Of a stretch of 64,000 bases of DNA, positions 1-8,930 are shown piece by piece. Numbering within the stretch: position 1 is the stretch's first letter; each line of letters begins with the position of its first letter. A model generated the notes under the pieces. That model saw nothing but the letters and a program-made list of their open reading frames with translations. It was not told the DNA's origin and made no database searches. Made by a program: the position numbers and the translations under genes. Source of the stretch: Flagellimonas lutaonensis (lineage in GTDB: Bacteria > Bacteroidota > Bacteroidia > Flavobacteriales > Flavobacteriaceae); assembly GCF_000963865.1 (NCBI RefSeq), contig NZ_CP011071.1, positions 434,001 to 498,000 of the forward strand, given 5' to 3'.

Positions 1-2027
1 AAAAGGGCATGGTGGGATCCATGCTGAACGTACATGGTGTGGAGAATGTTCGAAAGCTACAAGAGCTTGTGGTGAACGAGTCGCGGTTGGGCATTCCGTT
101 GCTATTTGGCTTTGACGTAATACACGGTTATAAGACACTGGCTCCCATTCCCTTGGCCGAAGCGGCCAGTTGGGATCTGGAGGCCATTGAACGTTCGGCC
201 CGTATAGCGGCGAAAGAAGCTGCCGCAGTGGGCCTGAACTGGACCTTTGCCCCTATGGTGGACATTTCCCGTGATGCCCGATGGGGCCGGGTGATGGAAG
301 GCGGTGGTGAAGACCCCTATCTGGGGGCCAAGATCGGGGTGGCCCGTGTCAAAGGCTTTCAGGGCGATGATCTTGCCGCCCCCAATACCATTGCGGCCTG
401 TGCCAAACATTTTGCAGCTTATGGCTTTGCAGAGGCCGGGCGCGATTACAACACAGTCGATATCGGTTTGAACACCTTATACAATATAGTTTTGCCGCCC
501 TTTGAAGCCGTGGTCAACGCAGACGTTCGAACCGTTATGAACGCCTTCAACATATTGAACGGAATACCCGCAACGGGCGATGCCTTTTTGCAACGGGAAA
601 TACTCAAGGGAAAATGGAACTTCGATGGCTTTGTCATTTCAGATTGGGGATCCGTTGGTGAAATGGTTCCGCATGGACATGCCGAAAACCTTGAACATGC
701 GGCCGAATTGGCGGTAAAAGGAGGTTCGGACATGGATATGGAATCAACCGCCTATGTTACCCATCTTGTAGATTTGGTCAAAGCCGGAAAAGTAGAAGAA
801 AAGTGGGTAGATGATGCCGTTCGCCGCATTTTAAGGGTGAAGTTTGAACTTGGCCTTTTTGAGGATCCTTTTCGCTATTGCAATGAAAAGCGTGAAAAAG
901 AACGACTTTACCATCAAGACCACCTCAATGGGGCGCTTGATATGGCGACCAAATCGATTGTTCTCTTAAAAAACGAGAACGACCTATTGCCTCTGTCAAA
1001 AGACCAAAAAAACATTGTGATTATCGGCGATCTGGCCGATGACAAAAACAGTCCGTTGGGCAGTTGGCGATTGGCCTCTGATGACAATACGGCTGTTTCC
1101 GTTTTGGAGGGATTGCACACCTACACCAAAAACTACACCTATGTGCAAGGGCCCAAGATCTTTGATGACAAGGCCGACTTTTTGCACCACGTAAAAGTGC
1201 ACGACAGCACTGAAGGCATCACCGAAGCTGTGGAAGCCGCCAAGAATGCGGAAGTGGTCGTCATGGTCTTGGGCGAGCACGGCTTTATGAGCGGTGAGGG
1301 CCGAAGCCGCACCAACTTGAACCTCCCCGGAAAACAACTTGACCTGCTCAAAGCGGTACACCAGGTGAACAAGAACATCGTTCTGGTATTGATGAACGGT
1401 CGCCCACTGACTATTACTTGGGAGGCGGCGAACATTCCCGCCATTCTTGAGACGTGGCATTTGGGAAGCCAAACCGGCCATGCCATTTCCAAGGTTTTGT
1501 TCGGTGATTACAACCCGAGTGGCAAATTGCCGATGACCTTTCCCAGAAGTGTGGGGCAAATACCCATCTATTACAACCACTACAGTACGGGAAGACCTGT
1601 CGAACAACCCAATGTGTTCTGGTCACACTATGGCGATGAGAGCAATAAACCCCTCTATCCTTTTGGTTACGGTCTGAGCTATACTTCCTTCAAATACGAC
1701 GACCTTCGAATCGATTCAAGTGACCCAAAGAACATCAATGTCTCTGTAACGGTGGCCAATACAGGAAAGGTCAAGGGGGAGGAAGTGGTACAGTTGTATA
1801 TTCACGACCGGGTGGCAAGCATTGTGCAGCCCGTGAAAAAATTAAAGGGTTTTAAAAAGATCATGCTGGCACCGGGAGAAACCCGTGAGGTTACCTTCAC
1901 CCTGACCGATGCCGAATTGGGCTTTTATGATCAATCCCATAACTGGGTGGTAGAACCGGGCACTTTTGACGTGATGGTGGGTACCAGCTCGGTGGAAGGG
2001 TTATCGGAAAGCTTTACCCTCAAATAA
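1..2027 (+). CDS. bglX: GH3 beta-glucosidase, BglX-like, N-terminus outside window
   Basis: Glycoside hydrolase family 3 enzyme that releases terminal beta-linked glucose (or xylose) from oligosaccharides, probably in the periplasm. The frame is open to the left edge (KG before the first Met at 9), so the real start and signal peptide lie outside. Counting from that Met, the substrate-binding KHFAAYG is at 133-139 and the catalytic nucleophile is Asp212 in VISDWGS. A C-terminal fibronectin III-like domain (about 570-665) has the usual GEEVVQLYIHD signature. The length matches BglX minus its first 80 or so residues. The esterase gene follows after 18 bases, suggesting one polysaccharide-degrading operon. 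The exact sugar specificity cannot be read from sequence. Confidence 0.93.
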   Translation, partial: KGMVGSMLNVHGVENVRKLQELVVNESRLGIPLLFGFDVIHGYKTLAPIPLAEAASWDLEAIERSARIAAKEAAAVGLNWTFAPMVDISRDARWGRVMEGGGEDPYLGAKIGVARVKGFQGDDLAAPNTIAACAKHFAAYGFAEAGRDYNTVDIGLNTLYNIVLPPFEAVVNADVRTVMNAFNILNGIPATGDAFLQREILKGKWNFDGFVISDWGSVGEMVPHGHAENLEHAAELAVKGGSDMDMESTAYVTHLVDLVKAGKVEEKWVDDAVRRILRVKFELGLFEDPFRYCNEKREKERLYHQDHLNGALDMATKSIVLLKNENDLLPLSKDQKNIVIIGDLADDKNSPLGSWRLASDDNTAVSVLEGLHTYTKNYTYVQGPKIFDDKADFLHHVKVHDSTEGITEAVEAAKNAEVVVMVLGEHGFMSGEGRSRTNLNLPGKQLDLLKAVHQVNKNIVLVLMNGRPLTITWEAANIPAILETWHLGSQTGHAISKVLFGDYNPSGKLPMTFPRSVGQIPIYYNHYSTGRPVEQPNVFWSHYGDESNKPLYPFGYGLSYTSFKYDDLRIDSSDPKNINVSVTVANTGKVKGEEVVQLYIHDRVASIVQPVKKLKGFKKIMLAPGETREVTFTLTDAELGFYDQSHNWVVEPGTFDVMVGTSSVEGLSESFTLK

Positions 2028-2045
2028 CAGAAAAACAGACACACT

Positions 2046-2924
2046 ATGAAGCCAGTTTCAGTATTGATCTGCCTTTTTGCCGCAGTTACCACTTTTGCAC
2101 AAGAAATCGTTCAACTGCCAATGGGCAATACCAAAGGAATTGTATGGGCAGGTGCTGAAAAAGAATACTATTCGCCCATTTGGTACACGCAGGTAGTGAC
2201 CAATGTTTCGGTACCGACCATGCAGGTTTTTCGCCCTTCGATGGAGCACAACACCGGCACCGCCGTGATCGTGGCCCCCGGTGGTGGGCTCTACGCATTG
2301 AGTATCAACAGTGAGGGCAACGATGTGGCCAAATGGCTGAACAAAAAGGGCATCACCGCATTTGTCTTGAAATACCGCTTGGTGCCCACAGGTGAGGATG
2401 GGGTCGCTGAAATCACCCAATTGTCAATGTCAGACCCTGATAAAATTAGGGAAGAGGTCGCAAAGGTCATTCCCATTTCCATTCAAGATGGTTTGAACGC
2501 CATTGCCCATGTGCGCAAGAATGCCTCAGAATACGGTGTAAATCCTGAAAAGATAGGGTTTATGGGCTTTTCAGCCAGTGGGGCGGTCACGATGGGTGTA
2601 GGTTACAACTATTCCGAAGAAAACAAACCCAATTTTCTGGTACCCGTATATCCGTGGACGGATGCCATGCCCGTACAAGATCCAAAACCCGATGCCCCGC
2701 CCATGATCATCATCTGTGCCACCGACGACCCCTTGAGGCTGGCAAAAGGTTCGGTCGCGCTTTACAAATCGATGCTTGACGCGAAGAAATCCGTAGCCCT
2801 GCACATGTACGCCAAAGGGGGGCATGGGTTCGGTATGCGAAAACAGGGGCTGCCTTCAGACCATTGGATCGAACGTTTTTACGAGTGGTCGGTGGCCCAG
2901 GGCATAACCCAACCCAAACCGTAG
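2046..2924 (+). CDS. Exported alpha/beta-hydrolase esterase (acetylxylan-esterase-like)
   Basis: Secreted alpha/beta-hydrolase of the BD-FAE/acetyl-esterase type, likely removing acyl groups from plant or algal polysaccharides or their oligomers. The start MKPVSVLICLFAAVTTFAQ is a signal peptide of about 19 residues. The oxyanion-hole motif APGGGLY, the nucleophile Ser176 in GFSASG, an acid residue in the ICATDDP segment and a catalytic His in GGHGFGM are all present, so the fold looks complete. It lies 18 bases after the GH3 gene and 5 bases before the SGNH hydrolase gene. That spacing supports co-transcription and a joint job in carbohydrate breakdown. The exact substrate is inferred only from context. 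Confidence 0.85.
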   Translation: MKPVSVLICLFAAVTTFAQEIVQLPMGNTKGIVWAGAEKEYYSPIWYTQVVTNVSVPTMQVFRPSMEHNTGTAVIVAPGGGLYALSINSEGNDVAKWLNKKGITAFVLKYRLVPTGEDGVAEITQLSMSDPDKIREEVAKVIPISIQDGLNAIAHVRKNASEYGVNPEKIGFMGFSASGAVTMGVGYNYSEENKPNFLVPVYPWTDAMPVQDPKPDAPPMIIICATDDPLRLAKGSVALYKSMLDAKKSVALHMYAKGGHGFGMRKQGLPSDHWIERFYEWSVAQGITQPKP

Positions 2925-2929
2925 TTTTT

Positions 2930-3613
2930 ATGGGGCAGTTTGTTTGGCTGTTGCTGTTTGCATTTGTTTCGATGGGTGCCCAGCAAAATGAAAGTTTTCG
3001 GGATGAGGTGCTCGCAATCGAAAAAAAGTATGATACCCTTTGGGACGCTTCAAGGCCTACCATTGTCTTTACGGGCAGTTCGAGCATTCGCCTATGGCAC
3101 GATCTGGAAGAACGCTTTCCGCAGTACCAGATCATCAACTCTGGCTTTGGGGGCTCACAAGCCTACGACCTACTGGTGCATTTAGATAGGTTGGTATTGA
3201 AATACCGTCCTAAAAAAGTATTCATTTACGAGGGCGACAATGATATCAGCTTTAAAAAGAAACCACGAAAAATAGTGGAGACCTTCAAGACCATCGCACA
3301 TAAAATTCATGCCAAGGACCCGACCACCCAAATAGTGCTGATATCGCCCAAACCCAGCATTGCCCGTTGGCGGTTGCGCAGGCGCTACAAACGGCTCAAC
3401 CGAAAGCTCAAAAAGTGGGCCGAGACCAACCCCAATCTGAACTTTGTGGACGTTTGGGGTATAATGCTCAACAACCGAAAGGTCAATAAAGACCTCTTTG
3501 TTGAAGACGGCCTGCATATGAACACATTGGGGTATGAACTCTGGTACAAGGCCCTAAAAGACCATGTCACCATTGAAAAAACCGAAAAAAACTATTATTA
3601 TTTGAAAGAATAA
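2930..3613 (+). CDS. Exported SGNH/GDSL-type hydrolase
   Basis: SGNH-fold esterase or lipase, 227 residues. I start it at the ATG at 2930, which gives a signal peptide (MGQFVWLLLFAFVSMGAQ) 5 bases after the preceding stop. A longer in-frame start at 2864 would overlap the esterase and bury the signal peptide. The family blocks are visible: block I GSSSIRLW (nucleophile probably Ser51), block II NSGFGGS, block III GDNDI and block V DGLHMN with the catalytic Asp/His. Members next to glycoside hydrolases often deacetylate carbohydrates, so I infer a role in the same pathway as its neighbours. The stretch from about 140 to 175 is unusually basic (WRLRRRYKRLNRKLKKW). Confidence 0.85.
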   Translation: MGQFVWLLLFAFVSMGAQQNESFRDEVLAIEKKYDTLWDASRPTIVFTGSSSIRLWHDLEERFPQYQIINSGFGGSQAYDLLVHLDRLVLKYRPKKVFIYEGDNDISFKKKPRKIVETFKTIAHKIHAKDPTTQIVLISPKPSIARWRLRRRYKRLNRKLKKWAETNPNLNFVDVWGIMLNNRKVNKDLFVEDGLHMNTLGYELWYKALKDHVTIEKTEKNYYYLKE

Positions 3614-3686
3614 TACCGACCTGTACCGTACCCTGTTGTGTAACTTTGTGCCATACCGTTTTAAAAACCGATTAAAAATTTACATC

Positions 3687-5303
3687 ATGTTGAGATCGAC
3701 CATCTTCAAAAGTTCGTTGGCCATTTTGCTTATTGTAGTGGTAGCGGCCTGTGGCGAACAGAAAAAGAAAATAACGTATCCTGAAACCGATTTGGCCGAA
3801 GCCCCCCTTATTCCCAAGCCCTTGAAAGTGGTACCGACCCATTCGGCTTTTGGCCTCGATGCCAAAACAGCCATTTATACTACGCAGACCGACCCCGCCT
3901 TTGAAAAAGTGGGTGTTTTTCTCGCCCAAACGATCAAAGACCGCTTGAACCTTGATCTGTATGTAAATGGCGGTACCGATGAGACGGTTGAGCGCATCAT
4001 CTTTATCAACCAGACCGATACCGTTGGTTCCGATAACCCCGAGGCGTATCAGCTCTACATCAAAAACGACTCTGTCTTACTGAACGCAAAGACTGCCGAG
4101 GGGGCCTTTCGTGGCATACAGACCCTACGGCAACTGATTCCCGAAACCAGCAACGACACCTTGGCCGAACGGCCCATGTGGTTGATTCCTTCCGGAAAAA
4201 TCATCGATGAGCCGATTTTCGAATACCGCGGGGCGATGCTCGATGTGGCACGGCATTTTTTTACGGTTGATGAAGTTAAAAAGTTCATCGACCTACTGGC
4301 CTATTACAAGTACAACGCGTTTCATATGCACCTGTCAGACGACCAAGGGTGGCGTATTGAGATAAAGTCGTGGCCGAAACTGACCCAGGTCGGCGGACAG
4401 ACCGAGGTGGGCGGTGGCCCCGGTGGGTTCTATACCCAAGAAGAGTTTAAAGAACTGGTCGATTATGCCGCCGAACGGTACATACAGATCATTCCTGAAA
4501 TCGACATGCCCGGCCATACCAATGCGGCCTCGTTCAGCTACCCCATATTGGATGGTACCGGCAAAAAGTTGCGTGCCTATACGGGCACCCATGTGGGATT
4601 CAGCACTTTCGACGCCCGTAAAGATACCGTGTACGCCTTTGTAGACGATGTGGTACGAGAGATAGCGGCCATTTCACCCAGTCCCTTCTTCCATATCGGG
4701 GGCGATGAGAGCCATGCCACCAAAAAGAACGATTATATACATTTTGTTGAAAAGGTGGAGAAAATCGTGCAAAAGCACGGCAAGCGAATGGTGGGGTGGA
4801 ACGAGATCGCCCAGGCCAAAATCGACCCCTCAACGGTGGTACACCTTTGGAACGAGCCCCACCACGCCCTGAAAGCGGCCCAAAACGGCTCAAAGATCAT
4901 TCTATCGCCTGCCAAAAGGGCCTACTTGGACATGCAGTACGATTCACTCTCAAAACATGGTCTGCATTGGGCGGCCTTTATACCTGTTGACAGTGCCTAC
5001 GTTTGGGATCCGGCCACCTATGTCGAAGGCTTGCCACGCGAAAGCATTTTGGGCTTTGAGGCGCCCCTTTGGTCAGAGACCATCAGCAACAGTGCCGAGC
5101 TGGAGTACCTGGCCTTTCCACGGGCCATCGGCTATGCCGAACTGGCATGGACACCTGCCGAACAGCGCGATTGGGAGAGCTATAGAAAGCGCTTGGCCGA
5201 ACAGACCCCCTACCTCGACCGTATGAACGTGAATTATTACCCCTCAAAACTGATTGATTGGAAAGAAAATAAATACACTTTTAAAGAAATCGAGAAGGAT
5301 TAA
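3687..5303 (+). CDS. GH20 beta-N-acetylhexosaminidase lipoprotein
   Basis: Family 20 hexosaminidase that cleaves terminal GlcNAc or GalNAc from chitin oligomers, glycoproteins or peptidoglycan fragments. The start at 3687 (not the upstream Met at 3636) gives a lipoprotein signal with lipobox LIVVVAAC, so the enzyme is probably membrane-anchored and exported. The N-terminal GH20b-like domain spans about residues 30-165 and the TIM-barrel domain starts at FEYRGAMLDVARHF. The catalytic pair Asp340-Glu341 sits in HIGGDESHA. Its length, 538 residues, is typical. A TAACTTTG minus-7 box at 3641-3648 has no clear TTG upstream. It may have its own promoter after the three hydrolases. Confidence 0.93.
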   Translation: MLRSTIFKSSLAILLIVVVAACGEQKKKITYPETDLAEAPLIPKPLKVVPTHSAFGLDAKTAIYTTQTDPAFEKVGVFLAQTIKDRLNLDLYVNGGTDETVERIIFINQTDTVGSDNPEAYQLYIKNDSVLLNAKTAEGAFRGIQTLRQLIPETSNDTLAERPMWLIPSGKIIDEPIFEYRGAMLDVARHFFTVDEVKKFIDLLAYYKYNAFHMHLSDDQGWRIEIKSWPKLTQVGGQTEVGGGPGGFYTQEEFKELVDYAAERYIQIIPEIDMPGHTNAASFSYPILDGTGKKLRAYTGTHVGFSTFDARKDTVYAFVDDVVREIAAISPSPFFHIGGDESHATKKNDYIHFVEKVEKIVQKHGKRMVGWNEIAQAKIDPSTVVHLWNEPHHALKAAQNGSKIILSPAKRAYLDMQYDSLSKHGLHWAAFIPVDSAYVWDPATYVEGLPRESILGFEAPLWSETISNSAELEYLAFPRAIGYAELAWTPAEQRDWESYRKRLAEQTPYLDRMNVNYYPSKLIDWKENKYTFKEIEKD

Positions 5304-5473
5304 GGCGCCCGACCGTGTAATTTTTGGGATACGCATCGGTTCGATCCAAAAGCGCGGTTTTGTTGAATTATATTATCATTTAACGAATACTTTTTCTTTA
5401 TCGCAAATGCTCAATAAATAGTATTTTGGTATGAAAAAGTATAAATATGGGCTTATTTACACGTTGAACATTC

Positions 5474-5893
5474 ATGGAAATGACCAAAAATCTTGACCCC
5501 TTTGAAGATGCTGCCCTGACCACCATCTTGGTCGTTTCCGATATGGCAAAATCAAAATCGTTTTATGTAGATGTGCTCGGAGTTGAAATCTATCGCGAAT
5601 ATGGCGGCGATTCGCTGGTATTGCAGTTTTTGGGCAACTGGCTGCTGCTGGTCAGCCCGGGTGGCCCAACAGAAGACAAACCCGATACCCATTTTATGCC
5701 GCCGATGGACAAAAATTCAGTAAGCCAATCGTTTACGATTCGCGTCAAAGACTGTGTTCGATCATACCAGGTCTTACAATAACGCGTTGCCGATTTTATA
5801 ACGTCCCCGTTGGCAAGAGGTTCTGAGACCCGTTGTTTTTTCAGGGATCCCGATGGCCATCTATTTGAAATAAGTGAATACCGAGAACCATGA
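5474..5893 (+). pseudogene. VOC (glyoxalase-fold) protein gene with in-frame stop
   Basis: The open frame from 5474 encodes the first 102 residues of a vicinal-oxygen-chelate domain (ALTTILVVSDMAKSKSFYVDVLG) and stops at a TAA at 5780-5782. Reading straight on in the same frame gives RVADFITSPLARGSETRC then FFRDPDGHLFEISEYREP, the standard C-terminal end of this family, with a stop at 5891-5893. One codon is therefore converted to a stop. The frame is otherwise intact and still shares an ATGA overlap with the SRPBCC gene. VOC proteins normally bind a metal with residues in both halves, so the 102-residue product is unlikely to work. A recent nonsense mutation or a base-call error are the main explanations. 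Confidence 0.85.
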
Positions 5894-6324
5894 AAACCAC
5901 CGACCCGCCCATTATTATTGAAAAAAACATTGAAGTTTCAAAAGACCAGTTGTGGAAGGCCCTGACCGACCCCGGCCAGATGCGGCAATGGTTCTTTGAG
6001 AACATTCCTGATTTTAGGCCCGTGGTAGGTTTTGAGACCGAATTTCCAGTGGTCTCAGATGGCAAGACATTTACACATCTTTGGCAAGTTACCGAGGCCA
6101 AGCCCCATGAAAAGATAAGTTACCGATGGCGGTATGCCGAGTATGGGGGTGACTCCGTCGTACATTTTCAAATCAACGGTTCGGGCGATGATTGCCAGCT
6201 ACAGCTCACCCTTGAAATCCTCAAAGCTTTTCCACAAGACATTGCCGAGTTCAAGCGCGAAAGCGGCATTGCCGGTTGGAACTATTTTTTAGATAGGCTC
6301 AAAATCTATTTAGAGGCTTCCTGA
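5890..6324 (+). CDS. SRPBCC / AHSA1-family protein
   Basis: START-like helix-grip protein of the activator-of-Hsp90-ATPase (AHSA1) C-terminal family, 144 residues. The N-terminal IIIEKNIEVSKDQLWKALTD, followed by MRQWFFENIPDF, and the W-rich SYRWRY segment are typical. Bacterial members bind small hydrophobic ligands, but the ligand is unknown and cannot be read here. The start codon overlaps the stop of the broken VOC gene (ATGA). VOC and SRPBCC proteins are often paired. The interrupted upstream gene may lower translation of this one if the two are coupled. Its 3' end overlaps the convergent DUF5606 gene by 19 bases. Confidence 0.85.
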   Translation: MKTTDPPIIIEKNIEVSKDQLWKALTDPGQMRQWFFENIPDFRPVVGFETEFPVVSDGKTFTHLWQVTEAKPHEKISYRWRYAEYGGDSVVHFQINGSGDDCQLQLTLEILKAFPQDIAEFKRESGIAGWNYFLDRLKIYLEAS

Positions 6325-6758
6325 CCTTTTTCGTCCGTTGCCTTGGTGTTTTCTTGCTCGGGTTCAGAAAAGTCGGTGATACCGTTGTCGTGCAGAATAT
6401 TGTACCACTGGATGATTTTTTTGATATCACTGGCATATACCCGGTCTTCGTCATAATCGGGCAAGATCTCAAAGAAATATTCCTCCAACTTTATCTTCTC
6501 ATCTTTATGGCTCACGGTGGTCTTGCCACCGTTTTCCTTTTCCTTGATCTTTTGGAAAACCTCGCGCAGCGGTACTTCGGCATCCAAGGTATAGATGGCT
6601 ATTTCTGACAAGACGCTCACATTATTGCGCAAGCCAACCGATACCTTTTTTCCATCCAACAGCGATTCTCCCACAAAACCCGTACGTGTTTGGGTCAACA
6701 GTTTGTAGAGTCCCGGTTTACCAGCTATCGATAAGATTTTTTCGAGTGTCATATCCAT
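6306..6758 (-). CDS. DUF5606-type conserved protein
   Basis: 150-residue cytoplasmic protein recognised as the flavobacterial DUF5606 family. It has no signal peptide or membrane segment. The N-terminal part (TLEKILSIAGKPGLYKL, then TRTGFVGESLLDGKKVSV) looks like a small beta-rich domain, followed by a helical part and an acidic, probably disordered tail (SEPEQENTKATDEKGQ). No catalytic motif is visible and the function is unknown. It follows def on the same strand with a gap of 47 bases. The ruvX-def-DUF5606 order is, from memory, common in this family, which suggests one transcript. The start could be the first or the third codon (MDM). Confidence 0.8.
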   Translation of the reverse strand: MDMTLEKILSIAGKPGLYKLLTQTRTGFVGESLLDGKKVSVGLRNNVSVLSEIAIYTLDAEVPLREVFQKIKEKENGGKTTVSHKDEKIKLEEYFFEILPDYDEDRVYASDIKKIIQWYNILHDNGITDFSEPEQENTKATDEKGQEASK

Positions 6759-6805
6759 AAAAGTTAGCGGCGCAAAATTATACTTTTCGTTTTATATGAA
6801 CTATG

Positions 6806-7396
6806 CTATCTCCCCTTTTTAATATTCGGAAAGCGCATTTTATAATCCACATGTATTTTTCCCTTCGAGATTTTGTCCAAACGACTTTTCAACAGCCGCT
6901 TTTTGAGTGACGACAGTTTGTCGGTGAACAGAATACCTTCGATGTGGTCGTATTCATGCTGAATGACCCTCGCAAGCAGGCCATCAAAGGTCTCGGTATG
7001 CGTGTTGAAGTCTTCGTCTTGGTAGGTCAACGTAATTGTATCTTTTCGGGTCACATCTTCACGCACGTCGGGTATGCTCAAACAGCCTTCATTAAAGGTC
7101 CAGTCTCTGCCGGTCTCTTCTTGCATTTGTGCATTGATGAACACCTTTTTGAACCCATCCAGCTTTTTGCGCTCTTTTTCGCCCAGTTCATCGTCGTCGG
7201 CAAAGGGGGTGGTGTCGACCAAGAACAGGCGAATGGGCCTACCTATTTGGGGCGCGGCCAGCCCCACCCCGCTTGCATTGTACATGGTCTCCCACATGTT
7301 TTCAATGAGCTCATTAAGGTTGGGGTAGTCTTTTGCAATATCGGTAGCTTTTTTCCGCAGCACAGGATCACCGTAGGCAACAATGGGTAAAATCAT
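6806..7396 (-). CDS. def: Peptide deformylase
   Basis: Removes the formyl group from the N-terminal Met of new proteins. All three family motifs are present: GVGLAAPQIG, EGCLSIP (metal-binding Cys) and HEYDHIEG (two metal-binding His and the catalytic Glu). Its length of 196 residues is normal. An insertion rich in charged residues (DDDELGEKERKKLDG) lies between motifs 1 and 2, as in other Bacteroidota enzymes. The start MILPIVAYGDPVLR fits the family. It lies 3 bases after the ruvX stop on the minus strand, so the two genes are almost certainly co-transcribed. An essential housekeeping function is expected. Confidence 0.97.
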   Translation of the reverse strand: MILPIVAYGDPVLRKKATDIAKDYPNLNELIENMWETMYNASGVGLAAPQIGRPIRLFLVDTTPFADDDELGEKERKKLDGFKKVFINAQMQEETGRDWTFNEGCLSIPDVREDVTRKDTITLTYQDEDFNTHTETFDGLLARVIQHEYDHIEGILFTDKLSSLKKRLLKSRLDKISKGKIHVDYKMRFPNIKKGR

Positions 7397-7399
7397 AGA

Positions 7400-7810
7400 T
7401 TAATTTCTTTCTAAATAGGCCTGCAAGATCAAGGTAGCGCTGATTTCATCAACCAGTGCCTTGTCTTGGCGCTTTTTTTTCTTCATTCCCGATTCCAGCA
7501 TACTGTTCAGGGCCATTTTTGATGTAAAGCGCTCGTCTTGGCGCTCGATGGGCATCTTTGGAAAACGGGCCTTGAACTTGCCCAAGAATTTTTGGATCAG
7601 TTCCTCAGACTCCGAGGCAATTCCGCTCATTTGCTTAGGCTCGCCGATAATGATTTTTTCGACCGCTTCTTTTTGCAGGTAGTCCTCAATAAAGTTTAAC
7701 AGTTCGTTGCTGTTGACCGTGGTCAGGCCCGATGCGATCAATTGCAGCTCATCGGTCACCGCGATACCCGTGCGAACCCTACCATAATCCAAAGCCATTA
7801 TTCGTGCCAA
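7400..7810 (-). CDS. ruvX: RuvX/YqgF Holliday junction resolvase-like nuclease
   Basis: RNase H-fold protein, 136 residues, of the YqgF family, linked to pre-16S rRNA 5' end processing and proposed as a Holliday junction resolvase. The first acidic residue sits in MALDYGRVRTGIAVTD, the second in the GEPKQMSG region, and DERFTSKMA carries the conserved DERxTS motif. It is the first gene of the minus-strand ruvX-def-DUF5606 run. It is divergent from dapD, with 99 bases between the two start codons that must hold both promoters. I see no good TAnnTTTG box with a correctly spaced TTG there. Confidence 0.95.
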   Translation of the reverse strand: MARIMALDYGRVRTGIAVTDELQLIASGLTTVNSNELLNFIEDYLQKEAVEKIIIGEPKQMSGIASESEELIQKFLGKFKARFPKMPIERQDERFTSKMALNSMLESGMKKKKRQDKALVDEISATLILQAYLERN

Positions 7811-7909
7811 AGCAAATTTTTGGCAAAAATAACCCTAAAAATGTTACACCATTAAAATTAGGCTGATTATTGTGGATGAGTGCTTATTTTTACCGAAAAT
7901 CGGAAAATT

Positions 7910-8725
7910 ATGACAGCACTCAGGGCAAAGATAGAAGAAGCATGGGACAACCGTGAATTACTAAAGGAGGCCGACACCCAAAAGGCCATTCGTGAGGTAA
8001 TCGACCTAATCGATGAGGGCAAACTCCGCTGTGCCGAACCCACTGCAACCGGTTGGCAGATCAACGAATGGGTCAAGAAGGCCGTGGTGCTCTATTTTCC
8101 CATTCAAAAGATGGAGGTCTTGGAAGCCGGCATTTTTGAGTACCACGATAAGATTCCGTTAAAAAGGGGCTATCAGCAAAAGGGTATTCGGGTAGTACCG
8201 CATGCGGTTGCCAGGCATGGGGCCTATATCTCGCCCGGCACCATTTTAATGCCCAGTTATGTGAACATCGGGGCCTATGTTGATGAGGGCACCATGGTCG
8301 ACACTTGGGCAACCGTGGGCAGCTGTGCCCAGATTGGCAAGAACGTACACCTCAGCGGTGGTGTGGGCATCGGTGGGGTCTTGGAGCCGTTGCAGGCAGC
8401 ACCTGTCATTATCGAAGACAATGCCTTTATAGGTTCACGCTGTATTGTGGTCGAAGGGGTGCGGGTAGAAAAGGAGGCCGTACTGGGTGCCAATGTGGTA
8501 TTGACCGCCTCTACAAAGATCATAGATGTCACCGGCACCGAACCCATAGAGATCAAAGGTAGGGTTCCTGAGCGTTCAGTTGTTATACCAGGTAGTTACA
8601 CCAAAGAGTTTCCAGCAGGAAAATATCAGGTGCCCTGTGCCCTGATCATCGGTAAAAGAAAAGAAAGCACCAATAAAAAAACCTCTTTGAATGATGCGCT
8701 AAGGGAACATGGTGTGGCGGTTTGA
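7910..8725 (+). CDS. dapD: Tetrahydrodipicolinate N-succinyltransferase
   Basis: Catalyses transfer of succinyl from succinyl-CoA to tetrahydrodipicolinate in the succinylase branch of lysine and diaminopimelate synthesis. The protein is a left-handed beta helix of hexapeptide repeats (MPSYVNIGAYVDEGTMVDTW, then the VGSCAQIGKNVHLSGG stretch) in the middle, after an N-terminal helical domain. I choose the ATG at 7910, giving MTALRAKIEEAWDNR and 271 residues, the usual length. An upstream in-frame Met at 7880 would add ten residues with no family match. lysA, which acts later in the same pathway, is at 41896 in this window, so the pathway is dispersed. Confidence 0.96.
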   Translation: MTALRAKIEEAWDNRELLKEADTQKAIREVIDLIDEGKLRCAEPTATGWQINEWVKKAVVLYFPIQKMEVLEAGIFEYHDKIPLKRGYQQKGIRVVPHAVARHGAYISPGTILMPSYVNIGAYVDEGTMVDTWATVGSCAQIGKNVHLSGGVGIGGVLEPLQAAPVIIEDNAFIGSRCIVVEGVRVEKEAVLGANVVLTASTKIIDVTGTEPIEIKGRVPERSVVIPGSYTKEFPAGKYQVPCALIIGKRKESTNKKTSLNDALREHGVAV

Positions 8726-8930
8726 CGAAAATCCGTTGTAGGGTCCCAAAAAAAGAATCAAAAGATCAAACAACCCTAAAGTGTTTTCTGCATCCATGAA
8801 AAGATGCTATGCGGATTAACGGTCGATAGCTAACTTTGTAGGAAAAAATGTCCAATGGACAATTTTATATCGATTTTCCTGTTATAGTTTTGCAAGAGCG
8901 AACCATACATTTAACCAAAGCCAGAACGAT

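Noticed and set aside
996-1607. 203-codon minus-strand open frame inside the GH3 gene
   Set aside because: It is fully antisense to a well-supported gene, has no start context and no recognisable domain; a shadow of codon bias.
2864-2929. Upstream in-frame start for the SGNH hydrolase
   Set aside because: It would overlap the esterase gene by 61 bases and place the signal peptide 22 residues inside the protein; the ATG at 2930 is better.
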